Of a stretch of DNA of 64,000 bases, positions 63,511-64,000 are shown one piece after another (position 1 is the first letter of the stretch; each line of letters begins with the position of its first letter). The position numbers and the translations under genes were made by a program. The DNA comes from Phytoamicus setariae (GTDB lineage: Bacteria; Pseudomonadota; Alphaproteobacteria; Rhizobiales; Rhizobiaceae): the NCBI RefSeq assembly GCF_016722925.1, contig NZ_JAEQNC010000004.1:248001-312000 (forward strand), read 5' to 3'. The notes under the pieces are model-generated. The model made no database searches. It was not told where the DNA came from and saw only the letters and a program-made list of their open reading frames with translations.

Positions 63511-64000
63511 ATGAAACATATCCCGTCGACACAGTCGCTGAGGGCGCTCGACAGTTTTGCGCGCCACGGCTCCGTGTGGAAGGCAGCCGATGAACTGCAT
63601 CTGACCCGCAGCGCCGTCAGCCACCAGCTACGGCTGCTGGAGCGTGACCTGGGCTTTCAATTGCTCAACCGGGTCGGCACCAAAGTCGAATTGACCGAAC
63701 AGGGATTGGGATATGCGCTCGACATTCGCCGGGCACTCAATACGATCTCCGGCTCGGCGGTTCGTCACTCCAATCGCGGCCTCACGGGCACCGTCAATGT
63801 TTGCTGCTCTCCCGGTTTCGCCTCAAGCTGGCTTTGCGCGCGCATAGCCAGCTTTCAGGAGGCCCATCCCGACGTACGGCTGATGATCCAGACGCCACAC
63901 CGGCTGGACGACGTCAGCAATCCCGATGTCGACGTCTTCATTGCATTCGGCACCGGCTACTGGCCGGACATGCAGGTGGAACTGCTGGTGGAGGTCGAGT
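63511..64000 (+). CDS. LysR-family regulator (partial, 3' end off the window)
   Basis: The first 163 codons of a LysR-type activator start with MKHIPSTQSLRALDSFARHG after a GGGGGAGC site. The helix-turn-helix is SVWKAADELHLTRSAVSHQL (about residues 21-40), followed by the linker helix LERDLGFQLLNRVGTKVELTE and the start of the effector domain (GLTGTVNVCCSPGFASSW). The GcvA-like branch is suggested by the N-terminus. Divergent placement implies that it controls the M20/DDAH/hydroxyacid operon. The effector-binding half lies beyond base 64000. Confidence 0.93.
   Translation, partial: MKHIPSTQSLRALDSFARHGSVWKAADELHLTRSAVSHQLRLLERDLGFQLLNRVGTKVELTEQGLGYALDIRRALNTISGSAVRHSNRGLTGTVNVCCSPGFASSWLCARIASFQEAHPDVRLMIQTPHRLDDVSNPDVDVFIAFGTGYWPDMQVELLVEVE

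Overview
The window looks like a chromosome or chromid segment of a Hyphomicrobiales (Rhizobiaceae-like) alphaproteobacterium. The evidence is high GC, a RIME-type rhizobial repeat, a bcsN-bcsA-bcsB cellulose locus without bcsC, a coxMNOP-like alternative oxidase cluster, an erythritol-type SorC/FGGY/RbsABC operon, and a very high density of ABC importers for plant- and soil-derived compounds. Nearly all of the window is coding, genes commonly overlap by 1-4 bases, and I see no phage, IS or CRISPR.

Layout. (1) 1-8716, minus strand: a phenylacetate (paa) operon transcribed thiolase-paaA-paaB-paaC-paaD-paaE-extra PaaA-like protein-paaZ-thioesterase-paaY, running off the left edge. Its control region lies at 8717-9037, followed by a divergent ABC-F ATPase and, at 10662-11546, the PaaX regulator. 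(2) 11676-19741, minus: cellulose synthesis (bcsN, bcsA with a c-di-GMP-binding PilZ domain, bcsB, and a TPR protein), with no cellulase or BcsC present. (3) 20089-27957, plus: a seven-gene operon for a Dpp/Opp-type importer, a GNAT acetyltransferase and a GH20 beta-N-acetylhexosaminidase, facing a convergent ROK regulator (27963-29159); this suggests uptake and breakdown of GlcNAc-containing oligomers. (4) 29305-35264, minus: cytochrome c, aa3-type oxidase subunits II, I, two tandem subunit III proteins, subunit IV, and an unrecognised soluble protein. (5) 35397-46774, minus: a nine-gene polyol/sugar operon (SBP, ATPase, permease, SorC regulator, aldo-keto reductase, GlpD-like dehydrogenase, DhnA-type aldolase, FGGY kinase, GMC oxidoreductase). 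(6) a tRNA-Val(CAC) at 47242-47316. (7) 47470-57254: a polyamine region with acetylpolyamine amidohydrolase, a PotFGHI-type importer, a YtcJ-like amidohydrolase, a PuuA-type glutamate-polyamine ligase and a divergent SpuC-type aminotransferase. (8) 57385-58191: a GpdQ-like phosphodiesterase bracketed by two related perfect hairpins. (9) 58300-63375, minus: M20 amidohydrolase, DDAH-like hydrolase, FMN 2-hydroxyacid dehydrogenase and FAD GlcD-like dehydrogenase, with a divergent LysR gene running off the right edge.

How it works together: most blocks are import-plus-catabolism units, each with its own dedicated regulator (PaaX, ROK, SorC, LysR). The best candidates for something undescribed are the polyol operon (kinase, then a GlpD-like oxidation, then an aldolase, instead of the usual erythritol isomerases), the four-gene M20/DDAH/LldD/GlcD operon, and the extra ferritin-like protein inside the paa operon. 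All functional calls come from reading motifs and gene order; no database search was run.
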